64,000 bases of DNA, from contig VJWN01000002.1 in the NCBI GenBank assembly GCA_007644065.1, forward strand, positions 2,009,831 through 2,073,830. The letters are read 5' to 3'. Position 1 is the stretch's first letter. Every line of letters starts with the position of its first letter. The DNA comes from Margaritispora aquatica (taxonomy: Eukaryota > Ascomycota > Leotiomycetes > Helotiales > Discinellaceae). Both the position numbers and the translations under genes were made by a program. The notes beneath the pieces were generated by a model. That model made no database searches. It was not told where the DNA came from and saw nothing but the letters and a program-made list of their open reading frames with translations. Below are positions 23,901-34,187 of the stretch, piece after piece.

Positions 23901-24401
23901 GGGCGAGGCATCGAGCTTCCCAGATGAGATCAGAGCATTGATCACTGAGGACTTGCCAATTGTGCCTGCGATTATTACACATTTGCTCAAAGTGCTGCTC
24001 TGCAGGGTAGCTCCAGTGAATTGTTCTGCTGCTCCAACAGTGTACTGGTTCAACAAACATCAGTTCTTGATTACGCCCAGGACAGCCCAGACTAAGAACC
24101 AACTTACATTCACAAAACTAGTAACTGGCTTGTAGCTGTAACTGGCAGTCGTCTTTCCACCTTGCCAATTGGCCAGAGTTAAATTCTTCCCAACAACCTT
24201 ACCAAAGTCACCAGCAAGATCTTCTGCGGCGCGAAGAACTCCCCACCAGTCATCTGCACTTAACAGAATCTGGTTGTCCTTGCCACCTCCAGCCAATTGA
24301 AGCAATCCGGATGCAGAGGATGTAGTGACAGTGACATTTTGACCTAGGCCTGTAACCAAATTACAGACTCCAAGCAACGTGATGAGGCTGAATACCTTCA
24401 T
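20958..24401 (-). CDS. Secreted GH115 xylan alpha-1,2-glucuronidase
   Basis: Removes 4-O-methyl-glucuronic acid side chains from glucuronoxylan outside the cell. Seven exons, 24401-24108, 24044-23611, 23561-23365, 23316-22882, 22834-22749, 22701-22110 and 22063-20958, join in phase for 1047 aa, typical for GH115. An N-terminal signal peptide (MKVFSLITLLGVCNLVTG) is followed by family blocks: GSDLRGTIFGLYDISEQIGV, GIFINDEQPALTNW, ELLLRLRANYLWPAMW, FGIVMGTSHTEPMMR, LLWTDDNWGNIRRLP and GGAGVYYHVDYVGDPRSYKW. The C-terminal 400 residues are Ser/Thr-rich beta-domains. Many NxT/S sequons fit secretion. The exon 3 acceptor is a tandem AAG/CAG (23558-23563), so two isoforms differing by one residue are possible. 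XlnR- and CreA-like promoter sites fit induction by xylan and glucose repression. Confidence 0.95.
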
Positions 24402-25475
24402 CCTGTCTGATGTTCGACAATGTTCTTGAGCTCAAATACCACAGAGGAAGAAAAGAGAAACAAACGAACACCACCTACTTATAGGGAAAGAACTATTGCC
24501 TTCCATGCGGAGGATAATTGGGAAATACTTCCTTACCTCAAGAGTTGCACTGCAGCAGTAACAAATTTGGCATGTCATTAGAGTAGACATGCCAGCAACC
24601 ATGTCCCCAGAACCCAGCCGGTGCAAAGGATCCACCAAATATTGTCTTCCAATTTGTGCAATATTGGGCCAGTATGATTGCATCACATACCAAGCATGTG
24701 GGAAGAAGAGCTAGGAGGGGTGTTGAAAGGCATTGCGGAGCCCGGCAAATGGATTTTGCGGGGTATCAAGTGCCTGGGCATTTAGCCTGATCATCTTCTG
24801 ATCTGCATCGAAGTATTTGCCAAAGGGCCCGTGGATGAAATAGCCAACTTATGCAGTGAAGTGGCATTACCAGAAATTTGCATTCAATTGCGGGTAAAGA
24901 CGAGATGCCTGAATGCAAACATAATTGATGGATAAGGGGAAATTTATCAAGAGGTACCTATAAAGGAGGTCTCATACGAGGTACGAAGTGCCATGTAACA
25001 AAAAGTACTAACAAGTGGGAAGAATTTGTCTGATGGCAATCTTTCATATTTTTGGAATGTATGTGGGAAATGCCCAACCTTCGGATACTTACAAAGGCAT
25101 ACCAAACCACTATGCTCCCACCCATTGCCTTTATAGAGCGATTGTGCAACCGACCCCGAATCGAATGTCGCTCGAAGCCCACTTGACAACCTACCATTTG
25201 TATTTATGCAGCTACTCCAAAAAGAAACGCTAAACTCAAGTAACCGGAAACAGCACAGGGTCGAAGGGATCCACGACTTAGCTGCGCTCCATGCTTCCAA
25301 AACTCCATCCACTTCCCCATTTTGATTATGCCGATTTGTCATCGTCAGTAGGATAAAAAGTTCCAGGCGCAAGGTATTGGTGGGGATCATCCCAGAACGC
25401 CAATGAAAGAACATAAGAAATTCGCACAACCTGCCGAATTTCTCTCTCTGTATCTATATCATGCAGCGACGTTCC
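24402..25475. other. GH115 promoter region
   Basis: About 1.1 kb upstream of GH115 with no supported gene apart from the candidate regulatory sites listed separately. A minus-strand open frame of 160 codons (24947-25429) has no signal peptide, motif or splice partner and is rejected. Confidence 0.5.
24735..24787. promoter_or_regulatory. Candidate CreA and XlnR sites upstream of GH115
   Basis: Within 53 bases, 330-390 bases upstream of the GH115 ATG, lie GCGGAG (24735-24740) and GCGGGG (24758-24763), both matching the CreA consensus SYGGRG. TTTAGCC (24781-24787) is the reverse complement of the XlnR site GGCTAAA. The sites are short, so chance occurrence is possible; the fit to the enzyme's expected control is what makes them plausible. 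Confidence 0.4.
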
Positions 25476-27073
25476 TTATTGCGCTACCTCCACAAGTGAT
25501 GATTCAATGTTTCCAGCTGGGACGAATGCGTACCTTGGCATCATAGCCATTCTTTCCTCTGGGCTTAAATCGTTGTCAGAGTATATCATTTTGATCGGCT
25601 TTTCCTTCTTAGACTTCTTTTCAATAGCTTCGGGCTTCTCGGATTTTTCAGTGCTGTCGTTGGCCGGTGCGATGTCAGGAAGTGCTACAACTGGTGCAGG
25701 TAGATTCACGGCTGCAGGCAAGGGCTCTCCTTTCTTTGGAGGTTTGATACCAGCTTCAGCCATTCTGATAATCTCGTCAATGTCATCAGCTTCTCGGGTG
25801 GCACCTGATATCAGGTCATCCACCGAAGAAGCGTTAGTCGAATAATCTCCATTATAGCCAGGAGGGTGAGAATAAGCTGGTGACATAGCTGAACTTGGAT
25901 CTTTCCACCCATTATTTCCCCATCCATTTTGCGGTAACCCTTGGTGCAATTGCTGCATCTGATATGGTGCAACTGCAGGAGCTCCAAATGATGGTCTTTG
26001 CGGAAGTCCAGGAGCAGGCGGAAGGGTTGGGGGTCTGTTTGGAAGTCCGCCGAGTTGAGGAGGAGTGTTTGTTGGCGGTTGATAGCTACTGAATGAGCCA
26101 GAGGGGGAAGGACCACCAGGGAAAGCTGGAGCTGGAGCATAGCTGCCAGGTGTGAATGGTTGGGATGGATACTGCTGGGATGGTGAGAAATGAGGTTGAT
26201 ATTGTGCCCCAGGAGGGCCAGAAAATGGAGGCTGATTGAAAGGCTGTTGGTAAGCTGCTACAGGTTGCGCATATGGTTCTTGCGAAAATGATCCATAGAC
26301 CGCACCTTGAGTCGCACCATAGGGTGCCTGTTGTGGAGCGAAAGGAACCGCGTTCTATGCATATTGTCAGCAAGCTAGGTCTAGATTCGGTTAGATATGA
26401 ACTCACATAGGCAGCGGGGCTTTGTCCCATTGGACTATTCTGGTTGTTGTCCATGGGAGTATTGCCACCACTATCACCAGCAGCAGCTTGTTCTGCCTTT
26501 CGAGCTTTATGTTCTGCCAACCTCTTCTTCAAGTCTGCGGGGGATTCAAATTTGGGCTTCTTTGCCTGTCCTCCTGCACCTCCCGCACCAGGTCCCGCAT
26601 TTCCTGTCGCAGCTCGACGGTTGGCTTCAGCTTCGTAGAAACCTGCAATGATGCGCTGATTATGTGCTTGGACAACGTCTTCCGGGATACCTTCCATACC
26701 AAAGATTTCAACATCCAGTCCTGCTCTATTTGGCAGAGAATTGTCGACGCTTGTGAGGTTTTCTTTGTGTACTTGGTTCATGTGGACGGAAAGACCTGCA
26801 GCGCGTTAGGGACGTGACATTACAGTCACAGAGCTCGCGGCGACTTACCTCCTGCAGTGTTTAGTCTGCGGCCACATCGTTCACACTTGAAGTGCTTAGC
26901 TTTCTGATGGGAAATGAGAATCTTCAAATCATCAAAATCTCGCTCACCTGCGACTATTATTAGCAGATGGCACAACATATGTTTGAGATGAGAGAAAACC
27001 TACAGTAATAGCACCAGGGACGAGCAAGGAGCTCCTCGACGTCAGGGTGACCGCGCTTCTTCTTACCGACCAT
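25476..27073 (-). CDS. C2H2 zinc-finger protein of the BuGZ/ZNF207 family
   Basis: Four exons, 27073-27004, 26947-26849, 26795-26407 and 26354-25476, join in phase for 478 aa. The first 110 residues match the BuGZ/ZNF207 (plant SUF4) layout. A basic start [10 protein letters not shown] leads to PWCYYCERDFDD, then [19 protein letters not shown] and [13 protein letters not shown], which form two C2H2 fingers. [17 protein letters not shown] follows. The rest is Pro/Gln/Gly/Tyr-rich and disordered, like the phase-separating region of animal BuGZ, and ends with a Lys/Glu-rich segment and [13 protein letters not shown]. Animal members bind microtubules and Bub3 and act with spliceosomal factors; the fungal role is inferred and could be spliceosome-related. 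Introns interrupt both finger-coding exons, and all are short (52-56 nt). Confidence 0.88.
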
Positions 27074-28779
27074 TTTGTTGATTAGAATGTATTGGGGGTT
27101 TGAAGAAATATGCTTGAAGCAGTTGCAAAGTTGTTTCCTTGCGACACGAAGTTTGAATCGCGAAAGGCAAAAGGCGTTGTCGGCTCTCGCATCATGGTTA
27201 TTCCGAAGTGGCGCTATTTTAGCGTTGATTTGGTAAGCAATAAATCAAGATACCAAATCTTCACCAATTTTTTTCGACTCCCAAACACTTCTACACAACG
27301 ACCAAAAATAAAGATTCAACCAATATTTTCTCCTTCATGGCTCCATGAATTCTTTCCATTATTTGCCTTTGACATTTGCACTCAGGCATCCCTGTGGTAT
27401 TTCTCTATCGCCAATTCTTGTCATATGATGCAGGTTCAACTTACAGCTCTCCCACCACTATTGGCTCTGCACAAGAACAATGCCCTCAAAACGACATTTT
27501 GATGCTTAGGATATGAGCCTTCGACGATAGGTAAGGAGCAGTTGATATACAATCAAACACTGCTGCAGCACCTTGATCAATCACTCAGCCTCCGCGGCAC
27601 ATTGGATGAGACCTTCTTCGGAAGGCCTTTCAGCATCTCCGCGTCTTGTGGAGCGGCTGGATGGAGATTGAAAAGAGAGTTCGTATCTTCGGATGCTTTT
27701 TCTCCAAAGAGGAACGCTGCAAGAGTATTTTGGGCCTTCATAGTCCATGTCCTCTCCTCTTTTGAGGTTCTACGAAGACGTGGCTCCGTGTGCACCTACA
27801 TACTCGGACCAAGGACTGCATGTATTCAATGGCCATCCCTTCGAGTCTCTAGACGGAAAGATCTAATGGCTGGACGCTCATCAAATTTGTAAGTAGAAGA
27901 TTTTTTCCTTCTTATTGCTTGCAAATAGCAATTTCGCCCTTACTTTAATGATGAGAACCCTTATTTCACAGACCTGATCGGAGCCTACGGGCTATGTCGA
28001 CCAAAATATTGTATCCAACTGCTATCTGACATTTCAACATTCTTTGACCTTTGACAATAACTTTGAAGTGTATCAAAAGCTAACGAAATGATAGTGTTCC
28101 TGGTCTTGGGTTGAGGTTCCTGACTATATGTAATTCTGCCCAGAGAGGTCATTTCCTGAGTTTGTTCCAAGGTAACTTTTGTAGCCTTTGGGTCGGATGT
28201 ATGGCAATAGCTTATGTCGAGTGATAATTTGAGGCTCGCTAGATTAAATGAAGTCATTCTCCTCCCAACTTTTTTGGCATTTCGTACTTGCTCTTGATTG
28301 AATTTCAAACCATTGTAGCATGCAGAATGTCGAGAAATGTCACTATGGCAAAGTCATGGCTTGATCGAGACAACAACGATGCATCCGAGATCAGAAAGCT
28401 CTTGATGGAGAGAAAGTTGGTGAAAGAGTTGTACAAGACAGTACGACAGCCACAGCAATCTAGGAAATTTTGCTACCTTGATGCATACAGCATGTTTCAT
28501 CAATGTGTTTCTCTCCCACCTGCCACACATCATACCTCTAGATGAGGGGCAATTTTTTACAACTGGGCTTCAGGATCTGAAAATCAAGCAAGAGCAGTGC
28601 ATACCCTCAAAATAAGATGGCTCATGAACTGTCTGGCTATTCCTTGGATTTGCGGGTTCAGCTAAGTAAGTGAGTTTCACTAACTAGCCTGCTGTGAATT
28701 CTGCTAGTTCTATTTGAGGACATGAAGCTGGTGATTTATTGGCAAGCACTTATCAACAAATCCAAATTGGCTTGGTGTT
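27074..28779. other. Intergenic with unassigned open frames
   Basis: About 1.7 kb without a recognised gene. Three open frames are the least unconvincing: 27542-27892 plus, its antisense 27577-27795 minus, and 28288-28545 plus. The last holds a charged helical stretch after an internal ATG near 28327 (MSRNVTMAKSWLDRDNNDAS). None shows a known domain. The short minus frame next to the finger protein gene is likely its promoter side. Confidence 0.4.
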
Positions 28780-30296
28780 TCAACCCCTAAATAGATCAGA
28801 GTCTAGGGTCAAGTCGTATCCATCATCTCTGTCCCAATTATAAGCATACTGCGACAGATCCATTTGCGATCTCTGCCTTTCATCCGATCCACTACTCATG
28901 CGACACCCAACAACATGCATCCTTACCCCATTCCACCAAATCACCTTGCATGCCCAGCAAAACTCTGTCGTACAGTTCCTACACGTGAAGTGTGAACAAC
29001 CACCTTTCCGTTCGATTTTGTTGCCACATCCGTTCTTGGGGCAGCTCTTGGTTGTACGAGCGATTTCCTGCAACGTGCCCACCTGGTTATCTAGTCTCCG
29101 ACGTCGAGCCTCTGCTTCTTGTTTCCGAGCCTGCTCTTTTGCCCTGGTGGACTCAGCAAAGACAGTTTGCGCTGATTTCTTCTTGTTAAGTTCTCTTTGT
29201 TGCTTCTCCTTGTCAATGGTAACGAGGTGTGCGCATGCTCCGGAGGTATCGCCTTTGCACAAATAACAACGTCGATTGGAACAGGAGAGACATATCCATT
29301 CTGGCATACTGTCTGAGATGGGAGGATTAGCTATTTCTTTTTACCTCAGGAATATGGAACTCTTTTACTTGCCTCCCCGAGCGTGGATTTGGCCGTGTCC
29401 GCATTCGCACCACCGAAATTTTGGGTCTTTTGAGAGCGCTTCCACTGCTGATTTCTTGACATATCTAACATACCGATCAGCACAGGTCAAGATACAGTTA
29501 TGGCGCTCGTCATTCATACAATTGGAAAACGCTTCTCGAGATGAGCGGACGAAGCTCCTCTGTTGATAGAATTCCTTTACAATCTGCATCTGGACAGCCA
29601 AGCTCAAGGCGTCCTCGCTGGATCAATTGCTCGAAATTCTGTTTCAGGCATTGGTCGCATACATTACGATCGTGATTGCATTTTGAAGTCGGAGCTTTGA
29701 ATGCTATGTCATGGTCCTGGTCATAGGCTATCTCGCTACAGCATATTTCACATTCGAATACATGATACTTATCTAACAAAGCAAGCACTTTGCTATCCGT
29801 CTATTAGCAGATCTCTGAGCAGTCAGCCTACGGTTACTTACTTCACCATAACACGGGAAGCCGATTCATCTTGCAACACCCTCCTGTCTAACTGAAGCCG
29901 GCGTCTACAACCCTCAATGGCGCATTGATGCTTGCCCCTCAAGACATCCAACAAGTACATTTGATCGCATTTTGCACACACAACGCTAGTTGTGTGGCCT
30001 TTCCTGGCATTATGTGTGCGGGATTCGAGTTCTCCCTTATGTTCAGAGCATGTCAAGAACATCCATAAATGCGAACGTCTTGTAAGTTTCGTTACTATAG
30101 ACGTTTTTTGGCAAACCATGCATTTTTGTGGCCCTGTCGGTATCTTTGCATCTATCAAAGTGGTATAGGTTAGGCAGTGAGCAGGCGTATTGATACATTT
30201 CAATCCTCATCAAAATTGTGAGAAGTACGGGATCTTACAAAAGCACAGATTTAGCTCCCAGCATATCTTCCAGTCAGCAAATTCTTCGGTATCCAT
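28780..30296 (-). CDS. RBR-type (RING1-IBR-RING2) E3 ubiquitin ligase
   Basis: Transfers ubiquitin or a ubiquitin-like protein from an E2 to substrate through a catalytic Cys in RING2. Five exons, 30296-30239, 30151-29842, 29792-29520, 29464-29369 and 29308-28780, join in phase for 421 aa. An N-terminal Cys/His-rich segment (about 30-110) precedes RING1 (about 135-205: FECEICCSEI, CNHDRNVCDQCLKQNF, CPDADCKG). The IBR (about 214-275) has KDPKFRWCECGHGQIH and WICLSCSNRRCYLCKG. A charged linker leads to RING2 (about 335-385: CPKNGCGNKIERKGGCSHF, then CWACK and HVVGC). By comparison with Parkin/HHARI, Cys350 in KGGCSHF is the predicted catalytic residue. Two acceptors (before 29792 and 29308) need the second of two nearby AGs to keep phase. 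The start MDTEEFADWKIC is chosen for phase; an upstream exon is possible. It is divergent from the ubiquitin-like gene at 30630. Confidence 0.9.
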
Positions 30297-30629
30297 CGAT
30301 TCTTTCTTTGGTAGAGGTTCAAAGTGTAAATGCAAGGATTGTGAGATGTTCAACCGGATCTAGAGATGAGACCAATGCACATTTTAATTACCTTTCCAGG
30401 TGGCGCTTTGCAGAGGCTGTGGTTTTCCGATCCAAGAAAACAGCACAAATCAGGTGGTGGCTGGCTGCGTGCTGCATCCATTACCGTGTTGTCTCATACA
30501 TTCAACAGAGCCTTGCGAGGATTGGTACCCAACCCACTCTGTGCTGCAAACCCCGGTGAGGCTATGTTCTTTGATACACTTATATTCTTCGGTATGTGCC
30601 TATTCAACACACATCCCACCAAAACAAAA
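30297..30629. other. Short divergent promoter region between RBR E3 and ubiquitin-like gene
   Basis: The two start codons are 333 bases apart. The plus strand has a Cys-rich open block at 30400-30555 that starts right after a strong pyrimidine tract and CAG and ends at a GTGAGG donor-like site. The frame of the ubiquitin-like gene is also open upstream to about 30345. The minus strand has an ATG-initiated open block near 30480-30390. None can be joined to a neighbour with confidence, so all remain unassigned. Confidence 0.4.
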
Positions 30630-31477
30630 ATGACTGACTGGAGAAGTAAACAAGCAGGTGAAGCACCGGATCATTCCCTATGGGTCGAGGAGATAAACAC
30701 CAACGATGGTACCAGACATCAGCTCAACGGATTCGGTACCAGTAACACTGTCAAGAGTCTCCAGATCGCGATAGCGACCCTACTCAAAATGCCACAAGGG
30801 TGGAAAGACCTGTCAATTGCGTTTGCTGGTAGAGTGCTCGCTGATGGTAGGTAACTAATATTCTGAAAGACTTGGCCCAGCGAGTTATTAAATGCAACAG
30901 GATCTTCGACTCTTGCGTCGCATGGAGTGCAGCAGGTAACTCTTCCATGTGAAGCTGATCCAATACATTTGAAAGTTGACTTAACAGGGCGACACTGTAT
31001 ACTTCACACGTTCTGTCGCAATTCCAGACGATCCTCCATCCTACAACACTAAGGAGATCGTTCTCAGCACTGTCATGTTCAAGGATCTTGATGGCCGAAC
31101 ACTTACTACAAACAATATCCCGATTTCTTGGACGATCCGTCAGTTGAAAGACAAACTTGGGAGGGAGAAGGCTATGGAGCTTGATGACTATCGATTTCTG
31201 TGGGGCGCGAAACAGCTTGAAGATGGTATGTAAAATCCTCAATCCCATCTCAAAAGCCTTTTAATCATCATCATTTTACTCGGGGTACTCGGAGTACTAA
31301 CTGCACATTCAGAAAAAACACTAGAACTTTATGGGATCGGCAATGTGAGTTTTTCACGAGAATCCCCATCTCATTGCTCATGTACATGGACTAATACGTG
31401 CCCTTGGTACACAGGAGTGCACAATTATGATGGTCATGCGTTTGCCGGGTGGGATCATGACGCCACCCTTTGTGTGA
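30630..31477 (+). CDS. Tandem two-domain ubiquitin-like protein with C-terminal Gly-Gly
   Basis: Five exons, 30630-30846, 30901-30935, 30988-31225, 31313-31344 and 31415-31477, join in phase for 194 aa. Residues about 14-92 form a first ubiquitin-like fold (LSIAFAGRVLADGSSTLASH, then GVQQGDTVYF). Residues about 100-187 form a second (SWTIRQLKDKL, FLWGAKQLEDEKTLELYGIG, ECTIMMVMRLPGG). The chain ends RLPGG followed by seven residues (IMTPPFV), so it resembles a ubiquitin-like precursor needing proteolytic exposure of Gly-Gly (186-187), and its two-domain plan resembles vertebrate ISG15. It differs strongly from ubiquitin in sequence. Introns are 51-87 nt. Its start lies 333 bases from the divergent RBR ligase, suggesting co-expression. 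Whether it is conjugated, or is only a non-covalent ubiquitin mimic, is open. The start ATG 30630 is preferred because the first fold begins soon after it. Confidence 0.85.
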
Positions 31478-32136
31478 TTATTGAGCTCGCATATAGCGGT
31501 GTGGTGGATGATAAGCAAGGCAAGAGGCTGCCTTGACTTCCATACTCAAGTACCAACTATCTATCGACAACTTTTAAGCTCGAATCAAGCTTTTTCCTCA
31601 ATGCATTGGAGGTGACTTGGCATGCTATTATGACCCTTGCAACCAGCACGGATAATTTCTTCGCTTGCACAGCCTTGACTTGACAGTTGATACACACTGT
31701 TCGATCTACATGCATATGTCACCTACTCCAATGCTCCAGAATTGCATGTTTTTGGCGTATTTCAAGAAAGGGCATAGGCGGACAATCACGATTTCTAGAC
31801 AATGTTTCGTGTCGAAGCCAATAAGACCAGTTCACCACATTTACTCAGCATATGTGTTCATGCGCAACGCTGGCACTGCAGTAAAACAGAACCATTGGCT
31901 ATTTTAGGTGTTGTGGTCACACAGCCTTGATATCGAACTGAGGCAGAATCGTTGGCTCAATCAAGGTGTGGGGTGCAGCCTTACCAACACAATTTTGCAG
32001 CTCAAGGACGGATTCAGGCAGATTCACCGACAGAAATACCTACCAGTCGGGCACATCGTTGCTCATGTACCAAGTTGAAGAAAATTAATAGCTTGCATGG
32101 TTCATCACCGAGCCAAATCGTTGTTTTGATATCGCG
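31478..32136. other. Intergenic
   Basis: This is the 3' side of the ubiquitin-like gene and the promoter side of the coiled-coil gene. Open frames of 60-80 codons show no features. Nothing else is seen. Confidence 0.5.
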
Positions 32137-33699
32137 ATGTTTGGATCGTTGGACAAGTTATGGACGAAATCGAAAAGTGAGTTGCGAAGTCTGACGGGAA
32201 AAGATGACTCGAAAACAAGCGTAGCTGTAAAGGCACAAGCATCGCAACGACGACGACAAACGAGCGACAATGGTCAGCTTGCAGGTACAACCAGAAGTGG
32301 TGCAGCGATGCGACAGCTGCCTTCTGGTCAAAATCGATCGCGACAGATGCAGAACAGAGAGAAAAAAGCAGGAGGGGGGATGAGCGTTCTCATAGAAGAG
32401 GACCAAGAAGCTCAGGAAGAGCATGTTTCGATGAGATCACATCAGGGCTCATCCAGACCAGATGCGGATAGCTTGATTGCTACCACAAAAAAGACCGTTG
32501 ACCCTGAGACGAGATTGAATGGTAAAGAAGCTGCGCCCCACTCGCTTCTACAAAATGAACTCGCTCGCCATCAAAAAGAAAAGAAAGAATTTATGACACG
32601 GATTAGGGAACTTGGGCAGCAAATTAGCGAGCAGCGGCAAGAAATAGCGAGCATACACTCCCAATCTCATGCAACGCAATTGAGACTTAGTGGCCAAAAC
32701 TTGGTCATCGCTCAGCTCCAGAAGACGATAGATGAGAAGGAAGCCAAAAGTCGTGAGCTGCTTGATAATGAGCGTAAGGAGCTACAAGGAGACATAGAAA
32801 AATACAGGAAGAGGACTCAAAATCTCGCAGAGCAGCTACAGGAGTTGAAACGAGTTCACCAGGAGGATGAGGCAAAGAAGGACGTAGACATACGCGCTCG
32901 TCTTCAAGATATAGATCGCCTAGGTTCAGAACTTTCGAGTTGTTCGGATAGACTTGAAGGCACTAAGGGAGCTTTGTCAGATGCGCAAAGACGGATCAAA
33001 ACACTCACAAGGGCAAACGAAAAGCAGCAGCAAGAATTAGTTGCAGCATCTCTAACATCCAGAGACAATAAACTCGAAACGAAGCAACTAGTTTCGCATT
33101 TAAGAAAGGAGAATGCAAGGCTGTGTGAGGTAAATTCCCAAAGAATGACACAGCACCACACCCAAGTCCAGACACTCACAGCAGAATTAAGAAGCGAAGC
33201 GGCTATGAGGAAGAAGCAAGAAGAAGCCACAGAGAAGGAGCAAGAGCAGAGAATCATAGCAGAGAATCGGACCGCAGAGCACGAGAAGTATTTCAGAGAA
33301 GAAATGCAAAAAGCCAATGAATTTTCTCAGGCAAAAAGAGAGTGGATACAGCAAGACATGGAAGCAAAACTACAAAAAGCGACCAAAGATCATTTGGAAC
33401 AGATGAATACAGCCACCCTCGAGCTCAACAAGACGCGAGAGGAGGTGACTCAAAAAACTCTCGATCTGAATAAGCTTCGCAACGAACTCACTCAAGAGAA
33501 GCGCAAGACCCGAGATGCGACGGAGAAATATGACAGAATCAGTCAACAGATGGAATACACCCAGCAGAGATGCGCTGAGATGTACGATGAAGATACAGAA
33601 GATGATGAAGAGCAAGAAGACAAGAGAGAAACAGAAGGACAGCGAAGTGAGGGTTATTGGGAGTGGATCGCGAGTGAAATGCAACCAAACGTCGAATGA
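32137..33699 (+). CDS. Uncharacterised 520-aa coiled-coil protein
   Basis: Intronless open frame starting MFGSLDKLWTKSKSEL. Residues 1-140 are disordered and basic with RRRQ and Gln/Ser-rich stretches. Residues about 140-490 are nearly continuous heptad-type coiled coil, rich in Glu/Gln/Lys/Arg with Leu or Ile at regular spacing. A short acidic segment (DEDTEDDEEQEDK, about 497-509) is followed by a Trp-containing tail (EGYWEWIASEMQ). It has no ATPase, motor or zinc motif. Such proteins serve as structural scaffolds at septa, spindle poles or membranes, but nothing here selects one role. It lies next to the ubiquitin-like gene in the same orientation, 659 bases apart. Confidence 0.8.
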   Translation: MFGSLDKLWTKSKSELRSLTGKDDSKTSVAVKAQASQRRRQTSDNGQLAGTTRSGAAMRQLPSGQNRSRQMQNREKKAGGGMSVLIEEDQEAQEEHVSMRSHQGSSRPDADSLIATTKKTVDPETRLNGKEAAPHSLLQNELARHQKEKKEFMTRIRELGQQISEQRQEIASIHSQSHATQLRLSGQNLVIAQLQKTIDEKEAKSRELLDNERKELQGDIEKYRKRTQNLAEQLQELKRVHQEDEAKKDVDIRARLQDIDRLGSELSSCSDRLEGTKGALSDAQRRIKTLTRANEKQQQELVAASLTSRDNKLETKQLVSHLRKENARLCEVNSQRMTQHHTQVQTLTAELRSEAAMRKKQEEATEKEQEQRIIAENRTAEHEKYFREEMQKANEFSQAKREWIQQDMEAKLQKATKDHLEQMNTATLELNKTREEVTQKTLDLNKLRNELTQEKRKTRDATEKYDRISQQMEYTQQRCAEMYDEDTEDDEEQEDKRETEGQRSEGYWEWIASEMQPNVE

Positions 33700-34187
33700 G
33701 AGGGTGGTATCTGAATGTCCAGCTTGTCATATCACAAATCCGGAAGCTCAGAAGCCTAGCTAGTAGTTGTCAACATGACAATGGCTCTTTGGAATCTTGA
33801 TTACTTCAATATCGTCCATACGATTGAGACATTCTTAATATTCCCCACACCATAGGCGTATCATCTGGTCAAACAGGTGCTGCTTTAGACACGGGGAAGT
33901 CTGTAACGATGTCAGAGAGTCGTCTGCCCGATTACACTTGTACAGCAAAACTTGGGGATAGGTCACTACACATGTAAGGACAATGAAGCATACATCATTT
34001 CCCATCCTCGACTTATATCGCACTCAAACTTCTCCTCGGTTAAGTCTCAAGTCTCGAGTGAATAGAACACTTAGGAATATTACTTCTCAATACCTTGTAG
34101 GCACTAGCAAACCAGGACTATTTCTAGCGTATATTAACCATTATAGCAACACGCCATTGCTGTCCTCATCTCTTCAGCCAAGCTCAC
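33700..34187. other. Intergenic, converging 3' ends
   Basis: Between the stop of the coiled-coil gene and the last exon of the membrane protein gene. Short open frames here have no support. Confidence 0.5.

Noticed and set aside
24947..25429. A 160-codon minus-strand frame upstream of GH115
   Set aside because: No signal peptide, domain or splice partner, with irregular composition. It most likely belongs to the promoter.
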